Below are positions 46,466 to 59,100 of a DNA stretch of 64,000 nucleotides, piece after piece; position 1 is the first letter of the stretch; the number at the start of each line of letters is the position of its first letter. A program made the position numbers and the translations under genes. The stretch comes from Sabellastarte sp. h YS-2021 (lineage: Eukaryota; Annelida; Polychaeta; Sabellida; Sabellidae). Where the stretch lies: the NCBI GenBank assembly GCA_964017235.1, contig OZ024931.1, positions 95,994,221-96,058,220 of the forward strand. The letters run 5' to 3'. The notes under the pieces are model-generated. The model did not search any database and had not been told where the DNA came from. It saw only the letters and a list, made by a program, of their open reading frames with translations.

Positions 46466-49386
46466 AATTGCATCAGATATGTCCGTACCCCACAGCCTGG
46501 GGAAATAGTTTTCAACTCCATGAGATATAGAAGTAGTGAAACAGTGCAAAGATCAGGATACTGACAGAGCAGTGTCAGTTATATAAAGGTCCAAATAATG
46601 TTTAAGTAGAAAAAATAACGTCAAAGAGAAAGAAAATGTATGTAAAGATAAAGTATTAAAACAAGACAATTCAACACCAAGATGACAGCATTAATCATTA
46701 AACTAAAAGTTATGAAGCTGTAAATTTTATTAATTGTGGAATGGCTGTCCATGGAAATTATGTAAAAGTACGTATAATAATCAGTTCAGCAATCCATATA
46801 TCTTTGTTATACGAGAAACATGTCTCAAATATGGCAGGTGAAGACACTTTGGCAGAGCCAAAGTTAAAAGTCAAACCATGATGAACACCTCCACTTGGTA
46901 AACAACTCTCTCTACTAAGTGTTAACCTTCTACATCTTACGGAATCCAAAAAATAGCCCGGACAAGATTTTAAAACTCATGGTCACTACGACAAGTTCAA
47001 AGATCAAACTAGACCTACGCATCGGAGAACCAATGCAAACTTGTATCCACCGAAAAGACAACTCACCAAAGCCAGTGAACTATCATCTGACCTTGAAGGA
47101 GTGGATCAAAGGTCAAATCTGAAAACATCAGAAGATTCCCAACCCATGACCTCCTATAAGTTGGTTTCATATTGCAAACCTTTCGGACCAATAATAAGCA
47201 AGTTATCAGCACTTTTAAGTTTGGCTATTGTCGTTTGACCTTGAAGGAGGGGCCCAAGGTCAAATCTGACCACATGAAAAGATTCCCAGCCCATGATTTC
47301 CTACAGGTTGGTTTCACATTACAAACCGCTAGGACCAATAATAAGCGAGCTATAATCACTTCTAAGTTTGGGTATCCTCATTTGACCTTGAAGGAGGGGT
47401 CCAAGGTCAAATATGGGCACATCAAAAGATTCCTAGCCCATGATCTCCTATAGGTTGGTTTCACTTTGCAAACCTCTGGGACCAATAATAAGCAAGTTAT
47501 AAGCACTTTTAGGTTTGGATAGACTTGTTTGACCTTGAAGGAGGGGTCCACGGTCAAATCTGACCACACCAAAAGAATCTCCATGATTTCATATAGGTTG
47601 GTTTACCATCCCAAACCTCTAGGACCAAAAATAAGCGAGTTATAAGCACTTTTAATTTTGGCTATCCTCGCTTGACTTTGAAGGAGGGGTCCAAGGTCAA
47701 ATCCGACCACACCAAAAGATTCCCAGGCCCTGATTTCCTATAGGTTGGTTTACCATCCCAAACCTATACAACCAATAATAAGCGAGTTATAAGCACTTTT
47801 AAGTTTGGCTATCCTCATTTGACCTTGAAGGAGGGTCCAAGGTCAAATCTAACAACACAAGAAGATTCCCAGCCACATGATTTCCTATAGGTTGGTTTAC
47901 CATCCCAAACCTGTACGACCGAAAATAAGCAAATTATAAGCACTTTTAAGTTTGGCTATCCTTGTTTGACCTTGAAGGAGAGGTCCAAGGTCAAATCAGA
48001 CCATATCAAAAGATTCCCAGCCCATGATTTCCTATAGGTTGGTTTACCATCCCAAATCTGTACGACCAATAATAAGCGAGTTATAAGCACTATTAAGTTT
48101 GGCTATCCTCGTTTGACCTTGAAGGAGAGGTCCACGGTCAAATTAGACCACATCAAAACATTCCCAGCCCATGATTTCCTATAGGTTGATTTACCATCCT
48201 AAACCTCTAGGACCAATAATAAGCGAGTTATAAGCATTTTTAAGTTTGGCTATCCTCATTTGACCTTGAAGGAGGGGTCCAAGGTCAAATCTGAGCACAT
48301 CAAAAGATTCCCAGCCCATGATTTCCTATAGGTTGGTTTACCATCCCAAACCTCTAGGACCAATAATAAGCGAGTTATAAGCACTTTGAAGTTTGTCCAT
48401 CCTTGATTGACCTTGAAGGAGGGGTCCAAGGTCAAATCTGACCACACAAGAAGATTCCCAGCCTATGATTTCCTATAAGTTGGTTTACCATCCCAAACCT
48501 GTTTCACCAATAATAAGCGAGGTATAAGCACGTTTAAGTTTGGCTATCTTCGTTTGACCTTGAAGGAGAGGTCCAAGGTCAAATCAGACCACATCAAAAG
48601 ATTCCCACCCCATGATTTCCTATAGGTTGGTTTACCATCCCAAACCTGTACGACCAATAATAAGCAAGTTATAAGCACTTTTAGGTTTGGCTATCCTCGT
48701 TCGACCTTGAAGGAGGGGCCCAAGGTCAAGTCTGACCGCATCAAAAGATTCCCAGCCCATGATTTCCTATATGTTGGTTTGCCATCCCAAACCTGTACGA
48801 CCAATTATAAGCACTTTTAAGTTTGGCTATCCTCGTTTGATCTTGAAGGAGGGGTCCAAGGTCAAATCTGACCACGCCAAAAGATTCCCAGCCAATGATT
48901 TTATATAGGTTGGATTACCATCCGAAAACTCTAGGACCAATAATAAGGGAGATATAAGCAAAAAATATGAATGACAAAGAAACGCCCGTGGCGGCCATCT
49001 TGTTTTTCAAAATGAGGCCAAAAATATTAACGGGCCAGATTTTATGGTTATGAATGTATCCTGCAAATTTGAGAAGGCTAGCTATAATATTTTTCTGTTA
49101 AGAGTGGTTTTTGTTGAAATCTCTCTACACACTGCGGCGGCGGTGTAACGAAGCGAAATCCATAGTATCCACCATAAAAGATCCCATCATGATGTTGCAC
49201 ACCGACCACCCCTAAGCAATATGCCAACCAAGTATCAACTTCCTACACCTTACAGTTTCTGAGATACAGGCAGGACAAACTTTTTCCCGCCGCCTGCCTG
49301 CCCACCCGACTGCCCGCCCGCCCGCCCATCCGGACACCATGGGTGAAAACAATACCAGGACAGACCTTACGGGCAGTGGGGTAAAA
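46466..49386 (+). mobile_element. Family C element, copy 5, split by an A element
   Basis: The 5' word TACCCCACAGCC is at 46486-46497 and the left block runs to about 46930. One C monomer is interrupted at AAAGATCAAA (47008) and resumes near 49176 with CATGATGTTGCACACC, followed by the GC-rich stretch and a decayed terminal hairpin ending GTGGGGTAA. The C element must have been present before the A element. Confidence 0.75.
47009..49175 (+). mobile_element. Family A element, copy 3 (long array)
   Basis: The 5' end is CTAGACCTACGCATCGG with TGTATCCACCG at 47042-47052. About 13 monomers of ~146 bp run to about 48960, nearly all with TGACCTTGA and CAAGGTCAAAT. The CGGCCATCTTG block follows, then GCGGCGGCGG and GTATCCACCATAA. 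The single C monomer it interrupts fixes its ends to within a few bases. Confidence 0.75.
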
Positions 49387-50780
49387 AAATGCCATTTACT
49401 CATTTCCCTCACTTTTAGACACAGAGAATAGCTAGTCCTCGTTAAGCTATAAGTTAGACCTCAAATACAGGTACCGTCTTGTAGGTACAGAGAAAGTAGC
49501 TGAGCAACTTATTTCAGCAAAATGCTTTAATGCAGACTTCTTGGGGTTATAAGCAATTTACTTAAAGTGGCCACTAGCACTAGATCTGCAATAGCAGGAA
49601 AAATATTAATCACACAAGAAGCTTAGCCAAAATTATTAAAGCAAAATATCCCACAGCCCACCCAAAAACCTGTCGAGCTAAAATGTCCGTAGGCTATAGA
49701 GGGCACATATGCCTATTTAAAATGTTAATCAATATGAGATTCAACTTTCTATTGATAAGAAAAAGTCTCAGAATGTGCAAAACTCCTTGATGACCATTAA
49801 AATAACACCCATGGCGGCCATCTTGTTTTTCAAAATGAAGCCGAAAATATCCCCAGGCAAGCTTTTGTAATGAAGAACATATCCTGCAAATTTGAAAACT
49901 TTATCTATAAAACCTTTTCCTCTAGGATCTCAAAATGTGTAAAAGTCTTTGATGATAGTTACAGAAATGCCTGTGGCGGCCATCTTGTTTTTGAAAATGA
50001 GGCAGGCTTCAAGTCAAATACCTGTAGGACATAGAGGATATATATATTTAATAACAAGAATTCAGAAGAATTGTACTGTGTCACCAGCTTTGGTTAAAGA
50101 CTGAAGCGGATGAAATTCAAAAGGACAAAAGTTGTGCTGGACATAAGTAGTTGGCTGACTGGCAGTATATTTGCAGATCCAGACAATCCTTGAGAAGTAC
50201 CGAGCCATGTTGAGGCTCCAACTTGTTGAAAAATATAACCTAGATCCAATGTACAGGATATGACAAATAGACACAGGCAGACAGAGAGGCAAACACATGA
50301 AGTTATCACTTACCAAGTTTTTACTAGATGTCAGCACTAAGCAGGAAATTCAGGAAAAAGATAAAGTGTTGCCATGGGGTTTAAAATGCAAAGAACCCAC
50401 AAAAAGATTTTTAAACCCAAGAAACATGAGAAAATGTTGACAAGTACCCACAAAATCACAATTTGAAAAACAATACAGAAAAAGTATTGCCATGGCAGCA
50501 GCTGTTACCAAAAACTTGCAAAAAAGCATCATCACTACTCTTGTAGTTCCCCTTGCATGAAATATATCCTGAAAATACTAGTTAAAATCTTTGCATGGGT
50601 TTTATTTATAAAGATCCACCAATTTAAAAGTGAAAACAACAGGAAAACCAAATCACAAGTTCCTCTTGTAATGAATATATTTTGAAAGTTTTGAATAATG
50701 TTAAATGCCCACAAAATAAAAGACCAAGAAACAGAAAAAGTGTTGCCATGAAAACACTTGTCGCAGAAATTGCCAAAAAA
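49387..50780. other. Mixed decayed repeats and low-copy sequence, no gene
   Basis: 49400-49560 is B-like. 49790-49880 and 49940-50010 are CGGCCATCTTG blocks. 50050-50780 is low-copy with loosely repeated AAAAAGTGTTGCCATG words (50360, 50480, 50740). Minus-strand frames at 50062-50337 show no domain. Confidence 0.45.
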
Positions 50781-53700
50781 GCAAAAGTTATTACTGGGAG
50801 TTTAAGATCACCTTAATATATGGCACTTACCTATGGCCAGTTACATATACATGCAAAATTTCAATGAATTTTCTCAAGGTATCTTCAGTGTACTCTATGG
50901 AAAAATTAAAAACCTAAATTGAACATAAAACTTTTATGAATGGGAGTTAAAGGCCACCTTAAAATAGGACACGCCTTGAATACCAGTAACAACATGCCAA
51001 ATTTGAATAAATCTGTCAACCCATTTTCGAGATACTGTATGGAAACAGAAAAACTTAAAATCAACATAAGTATGTTACTAGTGGGAGTTTAAGGTCACCT
51101 TAAAACAGGGCACACCTTGAGTATGAGTTACATCCACATGCCAAATATAAATTTAATCCATCATGCCATTTTTGAGATACTGTCTGGAAAGGAAGTGTGA
51201 CGCCGACACTCGCAATGTGTTATTACTGGGAGTTTAAGGTCACCTTAATGTGTGGTACTTATCTATGGCCAGTTACATGGCACAGTTTGAATAAAGTTTC
51301 TCAAGTTATCTTCAGTATACTTTACGGAAAAGTAAAAAACGTAAAGTCAACATAATTCTTTTATACATAGGAGTCTAAGGTCACCTTAAAATAATACACA
51401 CCTTGAATACCACTTACATCCACATGCCAAATTTGAATTTAATTCATCATGTCATTTTTGAGATACTGCCTGGAAAGGAAGTGTGACGATGAAACTAACA
51501 ATGTGTTATTACTGGGAGTTTAAGGTCACCTTAATGTATGGCACTTATCTATAGCCAATTACATATACATGCAACATTTGAATGAAATTTCTCAAGTTAT
51601 CTTCAGTATACTCTATGGAAAAATTTAAAAAAACTTAAACTCAACATAATTCTTTTATACATGGGAGTTTAAGGTCACCTTAGAATAGGACACACCTGGA
51701 ATACCAGTTACAACCACATGCCAAATTTGAATTGAATCCATCAACCCATTTTCGAGAATCTGTCTGGAAACAGAAAAATTTAAAATCAATACAAGTATGT
51801 TACTAGTGAGAGTTTAAGGTCACCTTAAAACAGGGCACACCTTGATCAATGGTTACATCCACATGCCAAATTTGAATTTAATCCATCATGCCATTTTTGA
51901 GATACTGTCTGGAAAGGAAGTGTGACGACAACACTGACAATGTGTTATTACTGGGAGTTTAAGGTCACCTTAATGTATGCACTTGTCTATGGCCAGTTAC
52001 ATATACATGTAAAAATTTGAATGAATTTTCTTAAGTTCTTTTCATGATACTCTATGGAAAAATAAAAAGCTTAAACTCAGCATAATTCTTTTATACATAA
52101 GAGTTTAAGGTCACCTTAAAACAGGACACACCTTAAATACCAGTTACAACTACATGCCAAATTTGAATTGAATCCGTCAACCTCTTTTCAAGATATGGGA
52201 AGGAAGTGTGACAATGAGACTGATCATATTTGTCCTCCAACATAGCTGCTAGTGACACAAAAGTAATGCAACCTTAAACTCATAAGTTTATGAAATATCA
52301 GGAATTTACTATAACCTTACAAAAGAAACTTTTTTGGTGTAGACAGATGTACATGATGAATATCAAAGAATAAAGTCTGAATTAGCACATCAAATATCTT
52401 TTAAATACCAAAAAATTGTCCCAACCTTAAACTCAAAGTTAGTTTGCAGCTGTGAGGGAGTTTAAAGAAATCTTTTCCTGTAGGTTTTGTTCACGTTTTG
52501 TTACATTCACAATTTTAAAGATGCTTAGAATTGCACAGTGTTTGAAATACTGTTGAAAAATTGCCAAACTTAAAGTGAATATAATTCTGTTATTACTGGG
52601 AGTTTAAGGTCACCTTAAAACAGGACACACCTTAAATACCAGTTACAACTACATGCCAAATTTGAATTGAATCCGTCAACCTCTTTTCAAGATATGGGAA
52701 GGAAGTGTGACAATGAGACTGACCATACTTGTCCTCCAACATAGCTGCTAGTGACACAAAAGTAATGCAACCTTAAACTCATAAGTTTATGAAATATCAG
52801 GAATTTACTATAACCTTACAAAAGAAACTTTTTTGGTGTAGACAGATGTACATGATGAATATCAAAGAATAAAGTCTGAATTAGCACATCAAATATCTTT
52901 TAAATACCAAAAAATTGTCCCAACCTTAAACTCAAAGTTAGTTTGCAGCTGTGAGGGAGTTTAAAGAAATCTTTTCCTGTAGGTTTTGTTCACGTTTTGT
53001 TACATTCACAACTTTAAAGATGCTTAGAATTGCACAGTGTTTGAAATACTGTTGAAAAATTGCCAAACTTAAAGTGAATATAATTTTGTTATTACTGGGA
53101 GTTCAAGGTCACCTAAATGTGAAGCACTTATCTATGGCCAGTTACATATACATGCAAAATTTGAATTAAGTTTCTTAAGTTATCTTTTAACATAACTTTT
53201 TAATACATGAGTTTAAGGTCACCTTAAAATAGGGCACACCTTGAAAACCAGTTACAACCACATGCCAAATTTGAATTGAATCTGTCAACCCATTTTTGAG
53301 ATACTGTCCGGAAACGAAAAACCTTCAACATAATAGAAGTATCTTACTACTGTGAGTTTAAGGTCACCTTAAATAGGGAACACATCGAGGAACAGTTACA
53401 TCAACATGCCAAATCGGAATTTATATTCATCAAGCTATTTTTGAGATACTGTCTGGAAAGTAAGTGTGACAACGACACTGACCATGTATGTTTTCCATCA
53501 TAGCTGCTAGTGACACAAACTAATGCAACCTTAAACTCACAAGTTTATAAAATATCAGCAATTTACTATAACCTTACAAAAGAGACCATTTTTTGTGGAG
53601 ATATATGTACATGATGAATATCAATGTGAAAAGTCCTAATTAGCATATAAAATATCTTCCAAACACCAAAAATATTGTCCCAACCTTAAACTTCAAGTTT

Positions 53701-54290
53701 GTTTGCACTGCTGAAAATTGTAGCGAGTTTAAGGTAATCTTTTTCTGAAGGTTCTGTTCAAGGTTTGTTACATCCACAACTAAAATATGCCTAGAATTGC
53801 ACAATATTTGAAATACTGTTCAAAAATTACCAAACTTAAACTGAATATAATTCTGTTATTACCGGGAGTTTAAGGTCACCTTATTGCATGGCACTTACCT
53901 ATGGCCAGTTACATATACATGTAAAAGTTGAATGAAATTTCTGAAGTTATTTTCAGTATACTCCATGGAGAAAGAAAAAACGTAAACTGGACATAAGTTT
54001 TTTATATGTGGGAGTTTAAGGTCACCTTAAAATAGGGCACACCTTCAAAACTAGTTACAACCACATGCCAAATTTGAATTGAATCCATCAAGCCATTTTT
54101 GAGATACTGTCCGGAAATGAAAAAACTTAAAATGAGTTTAAGTATGTTACTAGTGGGAGTTTAAGGTCACAAAACTATACAGCACACCCTCAGGACCAGT
54201 TACATCCACATGCCAAATTTGAATTAAATCTGACAAGCCATTTTTGAGATACTGTCCGGAATACAAAGTGTGACGACGACAGACGACGAC
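50781..54290. repeat. Family F tandem array (~145-bp monomer, higher-order repeats)
   Basis: GGGAGTTTAAGGTCACCTTA recurs about every 145 bp (for example 51083, 51228, 51517, 51662, 51954). Monomer types alternate in a ~430-bp higher-order unit: one with CTATGGCCAGTTACATATAC, one with ACCAGTTACAACCACATGCC, one ending GGAAGTGTGACG. The sub-word AAGGTCACCTT is an inverted repeat with one central base. The array closes with GTGTGACGACGACAGACGACG, a microsatellite like those before other 3' hairpins. Confidence 0.8.
52101..53099. repeat. Recent 499-bp tandem duplication inside array F
   Basis: 52101-52599 and 52600-53099 are nearly identical (a handful of mismatches by eye) and include 350 bp of non-monomer sequence (ATAGCTGCTAGTGACAC to TGTTGAAAAATTGCC). 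A more diverged version of this block recurs at 53500-53840. Confidence 0.85.
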
Positions 54291-54984
54291 ACCACAAAAT
54301 TGGATGATGAAGCAATCCCTATATGCCACGCAGCATAAATGTTGGTGACACAAAAATATCAACGATAAAGACATTTAACTTTCCACAGATGAGAAAAAGC
54401 CTCAAAATGCATAAAACTCCTGGATGACCATCAAAGTAACACACATGGCAGCCCTCTTGTTTTTCAAAATGAGGCCAAAGCTTTTGCAGGCAAGCTTTTG
54501 AAGTGATGAACATATCCTGCAAATTTGAGAACTCTGCCTATAATACCTTTTGCTCTACAGGGGGTAACGGGAAAATCTCTACAAACAGCTTCATGACTGA
54601 TAAGAAACAACCGTGGCAGCCTTCTTGTTTTTCAAAATGAGGCAAAAATATTCCCACACAGGATTTTGTAATGATGAACATTTCTTGTGAAGTTGAAATC
54701 TCTACCTATAATACTTTTGCTCTATATGGGTAACAAAATTCCTTGCTGAAAGTCGGAAAACACCTGTGGTGGCAATCTTGTTTTGCAAAAAGAGGTACAT
54801 ATATGGAAGATAAAAGAGAAATTCCTTCAATAGTAAATGAGAAAATTGTGATAAAGTGCTCAAATTTTCACATTTTGAGTGGTGTGGGGAAATCTCGATT
54901 CTAGTGGTTCTGGGAAACAGACGAAAAGACAGATCTGCATGTTTTGACATATTTTTTTTCATCCTCAATAGATAAGGTATCTTT
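54291..54984. repeat. Three partial A-type 3' blocks and a CAGCTG-class 3' fragment
   Basis: GCCCTCTTGTTTTTCAAAATG (54453), CCTTCTTGTTTTTCAAAATG (54620) and GGCAATCTTGTTTTGC (54772) mark three blocks in tandem, followed by TTCATCCTCAATAGATAAGG. No gene. Confidence 0.6.
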
Positions 54985-55146
54985 TAAACAAGCAATCAGT
55001 GCCCATGAACGGGCTCTGTGTCAGCTGACTGTGTTTTTAGTTTCAGAGTAGAAGTGACAGAAGAAAAAGACACAAAAGTTGTGCCCTGGAAATGTTGTTC
55101 ACAAGGAAAGTAAGAAGGTAACTGTTAAGGTGTAAAAAGTAAGTTA
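54985..55146 (+). mobile_element. CAGCTG-class element 5' end fragment
   Basis: AAGCAATCAGTGCCCATGAAC followed by TGTCAGCTGACTGTG. Array E replaces the expected interior. Confidence 0.6.
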
Positions 55147-56140
55147 AACTACCCTGTGGGTCAAACATTCGCACGAAATAGCTCTGTCTCTCACGTTTTT
55201 CGAGATATTCACACTTTTTCATTTTCCACAAAAATCCAAGATGGCCGCCAAAAGTGACGAAAATTGAAGTTTTTCCCCTCTGCATAGGGCACTGTTGTAC
55301 CACCCCATGGTTCGAAAATTCGCTCGAAATCGCTCTATCTCTTACGGCTTTCGAGATAATCACACTTTTTCATTTTCCGCAAAAATCCAAGATGGCCACC
55401 AAAAGTGGCGAAAATTGAAAATTTTGCCCTTTGCATGGGACACTCTTGCAATACCCTGCGGGTTGAAAATTTGCTCGAAATCACTCTATCTCTTACGGTT
55501 TTCGAGATATTTACACTTTTTCATTTTCCGCAAAAACCCAAGATGGCTGCCAAAAGTGTCGAAAATTGAAATTTTTGCCCTTTCCATGGGACACTCTTGC
55601 AATACCCTGTGGGTCGAAAATTCGCTCGAAATCGCTCTATCTCTTACGGTTCTCGAGATATTCACACTTTTTCATTTTCCACAAAAATCAAAGATGGCCG
55701 CCAAAAGTGGCGAAAATTTAAATTTTTCCCCTTTGCATGGGACACTCTAGCAATACCCTGCGGGTCGAAAATTCGCTCGAAATCGCTCTATCTCTTACGG
55801 TTCTCGAGATATTCACACTTTTTCATTTTCCGCAAAAACCCAAGATGGCCGCCAAAAGTGGCGAAAATTGAAATTTTTCCCCTTTGCATGGGACACTCTT
55901 GCAATACCCTGCGGGTCGAAAATTCGCTCGAAATCGCTCTATCTCTTACGGTTCTCCAGATATTCACACTTTTTCATTTTCCGCAAAAACCAAAGATGGC
56001 CGCCAAAAGTGGCGAAAATTGAAATTTTTCCCCTTTGCATAGGACACTCTAGCAATACCCTGCGGGTCGAAAATTCGCTCGAAATCACTCTATCTCTTAC
56101 GGTTCTCGAGATATTCACACTTTTTCATTTTTCGCAAAAA
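55147..56140. repeat. Family E tandem array (~152-bp monomer, related to D)
   Basis: Seven monomers spaced 148-154 bp: ACCCTGCGGGTCGAAAATTC, GCTCGAAATCGCTCTATCTC, CGAGATATTCACACTTTTTC, CAAGATGGCCGCCAAAAGTG. It shares the CGAAATCGCTCTATCT and ATGGCCGCC cores with family D. The array stops abruptly in G-family sequence (CTTACCATTTCCAAGTTACAG). Confidence 0.85.
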
Positions 56141-56178
56141 CCCACTTACCATTTCCAAGTTACAGAGCAAAATATGTG

Positions 56179-59100
56179 AACAAGAGGAGAGTGCCCGTGA
56201 ACGGGCACTGTGTCAGCTGACTGAGTGTTTTTGATTTGTGAAGGTGATTAGAGGACAGAATAATTATCAGGAAAAGGGCTGTACAGAAATACAGTAAATG
56301 GTAACTTAACAGCAAGTTCGAAAGAAATTCCGAAGCTGACAGAAGAAAAGGATAAAAAAGTTGTGCCCTGTAAATGGTATTATGAAGGAAAATAACAAGG
56401 TAATTGTTTAAGTGTAAAAAATAGGTTAAAACATATTTAAAGAAATACTACAAATGCAATATCCTCGTTCGACCTTGAAGAAGGGGTCCAAGGTCAAATC
56501 TAACCACACAAATACATTCCAAGCCCATGATTTCCTATGGTTTACCATTCCAAACCTCTAGGACCAATTATAAACTAGAGGATCGCTTGCAAAAAAAAAA
56601 GATAATGTTTTTGCATAGCAAAAACAAAGCGTCCCGAAAAGGATATAAAGGTGAGTGCTAAAGTATTAAGAAAATGCTTCGTTTCTAGCCTTATACTGTT
56701 GTGGCAACCAAAGTCAGCGCAGTCTGCTCTATCTAGCACGGTTTTCAAGATATAAGCATTTTTGTGTTTTGCAAAAAATAAAAAAATTAAAAATGTCCGC
56801 TATATTTGGCGAGACAAAAATATTTTGAAAATTGGCATGGCTACTCTGCAGAGATACCCAGCAGGTCAAAAATTTTGTGGAGTTCGCTCCATATAGCACG
56901 GTTTTCGAGATATAAGCATTTTTGTGTTTTGCAAAAGCTTTGAAAATTCAAAATGGCCACCATTTTTGGGGAGACAAAAATTTTTATCAAGACCACTGCC
57001 GCGGTGTGTATCTCCCGCTGAGCATTAAAGCAGAAGAAATAGCTTTTCCGAGATATTCACAATTTTTCATTTTCGTGTGTGAAAGCTCTTCCAAAAGTAG
57101 GTGAATGAGTTATTTGAGAAAAATTGGCTATCTGCAATACTTTTAGAGATAATTCGCATTTACTCATTTTGAGTAGGTGAATAATTAGCTATGGGTCTGA
57201 AACTTCACCATGTGAAAGCTCTCCCAAAAGTAGATGAATGAGTTATTTGAGAAAAATTGGCTATCTGCAATACTTTTAGAGAGAATTCGCATTTATTCAT
57301 TTTGAGTAGGTGAGTAATTAGCTATGGGTCTGAAACTTCACCATGTGAAAGCTCTTCCAAAAGTAGGTGAATGAGTTATTTGAGAAAAATTGGCTATCTG
57401 CAATACTTTTAAGAGATAATTCGCATTTACTCATTTTGAGTAGGTGAGTAATCATCTACGGGTCTGAAACTTCACCATGTGAAAGCTCTCCCAAAAGTAC
57501 AGGAATGAGTTATTTGATGAAAATTGGGTATCCACAATAGTTTTTGAGATAATTAGCATTTACTCATTTTGAGTAGGTGAGTAATTAGCTACGGGTCTGA
57601 AACTTCACCAAGTGAAAGCTCTTTGGGATAGCTGCTCTGCAGAGATACCCTGAAGATAAAAAATTTTGTCGAAATCGCTCTATGTAGCACGGTTTTCGAA
57701 ATATTATCATTTTTATGTTTTGCAATTTTTGCGCAAAAATTCGAAAATTGAAAATGGTCGTCATTTGGCGAGACAAAATTTATTTGAAAATGGCATGGCT
57801 ACTCTGCAGAGATACCCTGTGGGTCAAAAATTTCGTCGAAATCGCTCTATCTAGCACAGTTTTCGAGATATAAGCATTTTTGTGTTTTGCAATTTTGTGA
57901 AAAATTCGAAAATTCAAAATGGCCGCCATTTTTTGCGAGAAATTTTTTGTTTGAAAATTGGCATGGCTACTCTGCAGAGATACCCTGCGGGTCAAAAAAT
58001 TCGTCGAAATCGCTCTATCTAGCAGGGTTTTCGAGATATAAGCATTTTTATGTTTTGCAATTTTTGCGAAAAATTCGAAAATTCAAAATGGCCGCCATTT
58101 TTGGCGAGACAAAATTTTTTTGAAAATTGGCATGGCTACTCTGCAGATATACCCTGTGGGACAAAAATTTCGTCGAAATCGCTCTATCTTGCAGGGTTTT
58201 CGAGATATAAGCATTTTTATGTTTTGCAATTTTTGCAAAAAATTCGAAAATTCAAAATGGCCACCATTTTTGGCGAGACAAAATTTTTTTCAAAATTGGG
58301 ATAACTACTCTGCAGAGATAACCTGTGGTTCAAAAATTTCGTCGAAATCGCTCTATCTAGCACGGTTTTCGAGATATAAGCATTTTTGTGTTTTGCAATT
58401 TTTGCGAAAATTTCTAAAATTCAAAATGGCCGCCATTTTTGGCGAGACAAAAATTTTTTTGAAAATTGGGAAAAGTACTCCGCAGAGATATCCTGCGGTT
58501 CAAAAATTTTGTCGAAATTGCTCTATCTAGCACGGTTTTTGAGATATAAGCATTTTTGTCTTTTGCAATTTTTGCGAAAATTTCGAAAATTCAAAATGGC
58601 CGCCATTTTGGGGGAGACAAAAATTTTTTGAAAATTGGGAAGACTCCTCCGCAGAGATACCCTGCGGGTCAAAAATTTCGTCGAAATCGCTCTATCTAGC
58701 ACGGTTTTCGAGATATAAGCATTTTTGTGAAAATTCGTAATGATTAATTAATCATTAATTACTCGGCCATTTCTTGACCCATCAATGCCAAAATCTAATG
58801 ATTTCCAGATTTTAATAGAATGAATGTATTTGCCAAGTTTCAGGTGAATTGATAAAATTCCTTTCTAGTTATCATCCGGACAAGCTTCCCCATCGAAAAA
58901 AGACATTTTTGGTCATATGACCTCTCTGATTGGTTGAAATGTCACTGCAGCATATTCAAAAAAATTCCCCAAGGCTACTGTCTAAACCTGCCAAATTTGA
59001 AAAGAATCCGCCTAACGGTTACAGAGTTATAAGGAAAACAAAATGCGGAGCCGGCGGAGCCGCCGGAGCCGGCGGAGCCTGAAGCTCTCCCATACACAAA

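Noticed and set aside
50062-50337. 91-residue minus-strand frame
   Set aside because: No domain, overlapping frames of similar length, and no splice or promoter support.
55295-58631. Repeated peptides in arrays E and the 56575 element (SKSLYLARFSRY type)
   Set aside because: Same reason as array D: satellite translation, not protein repeats.
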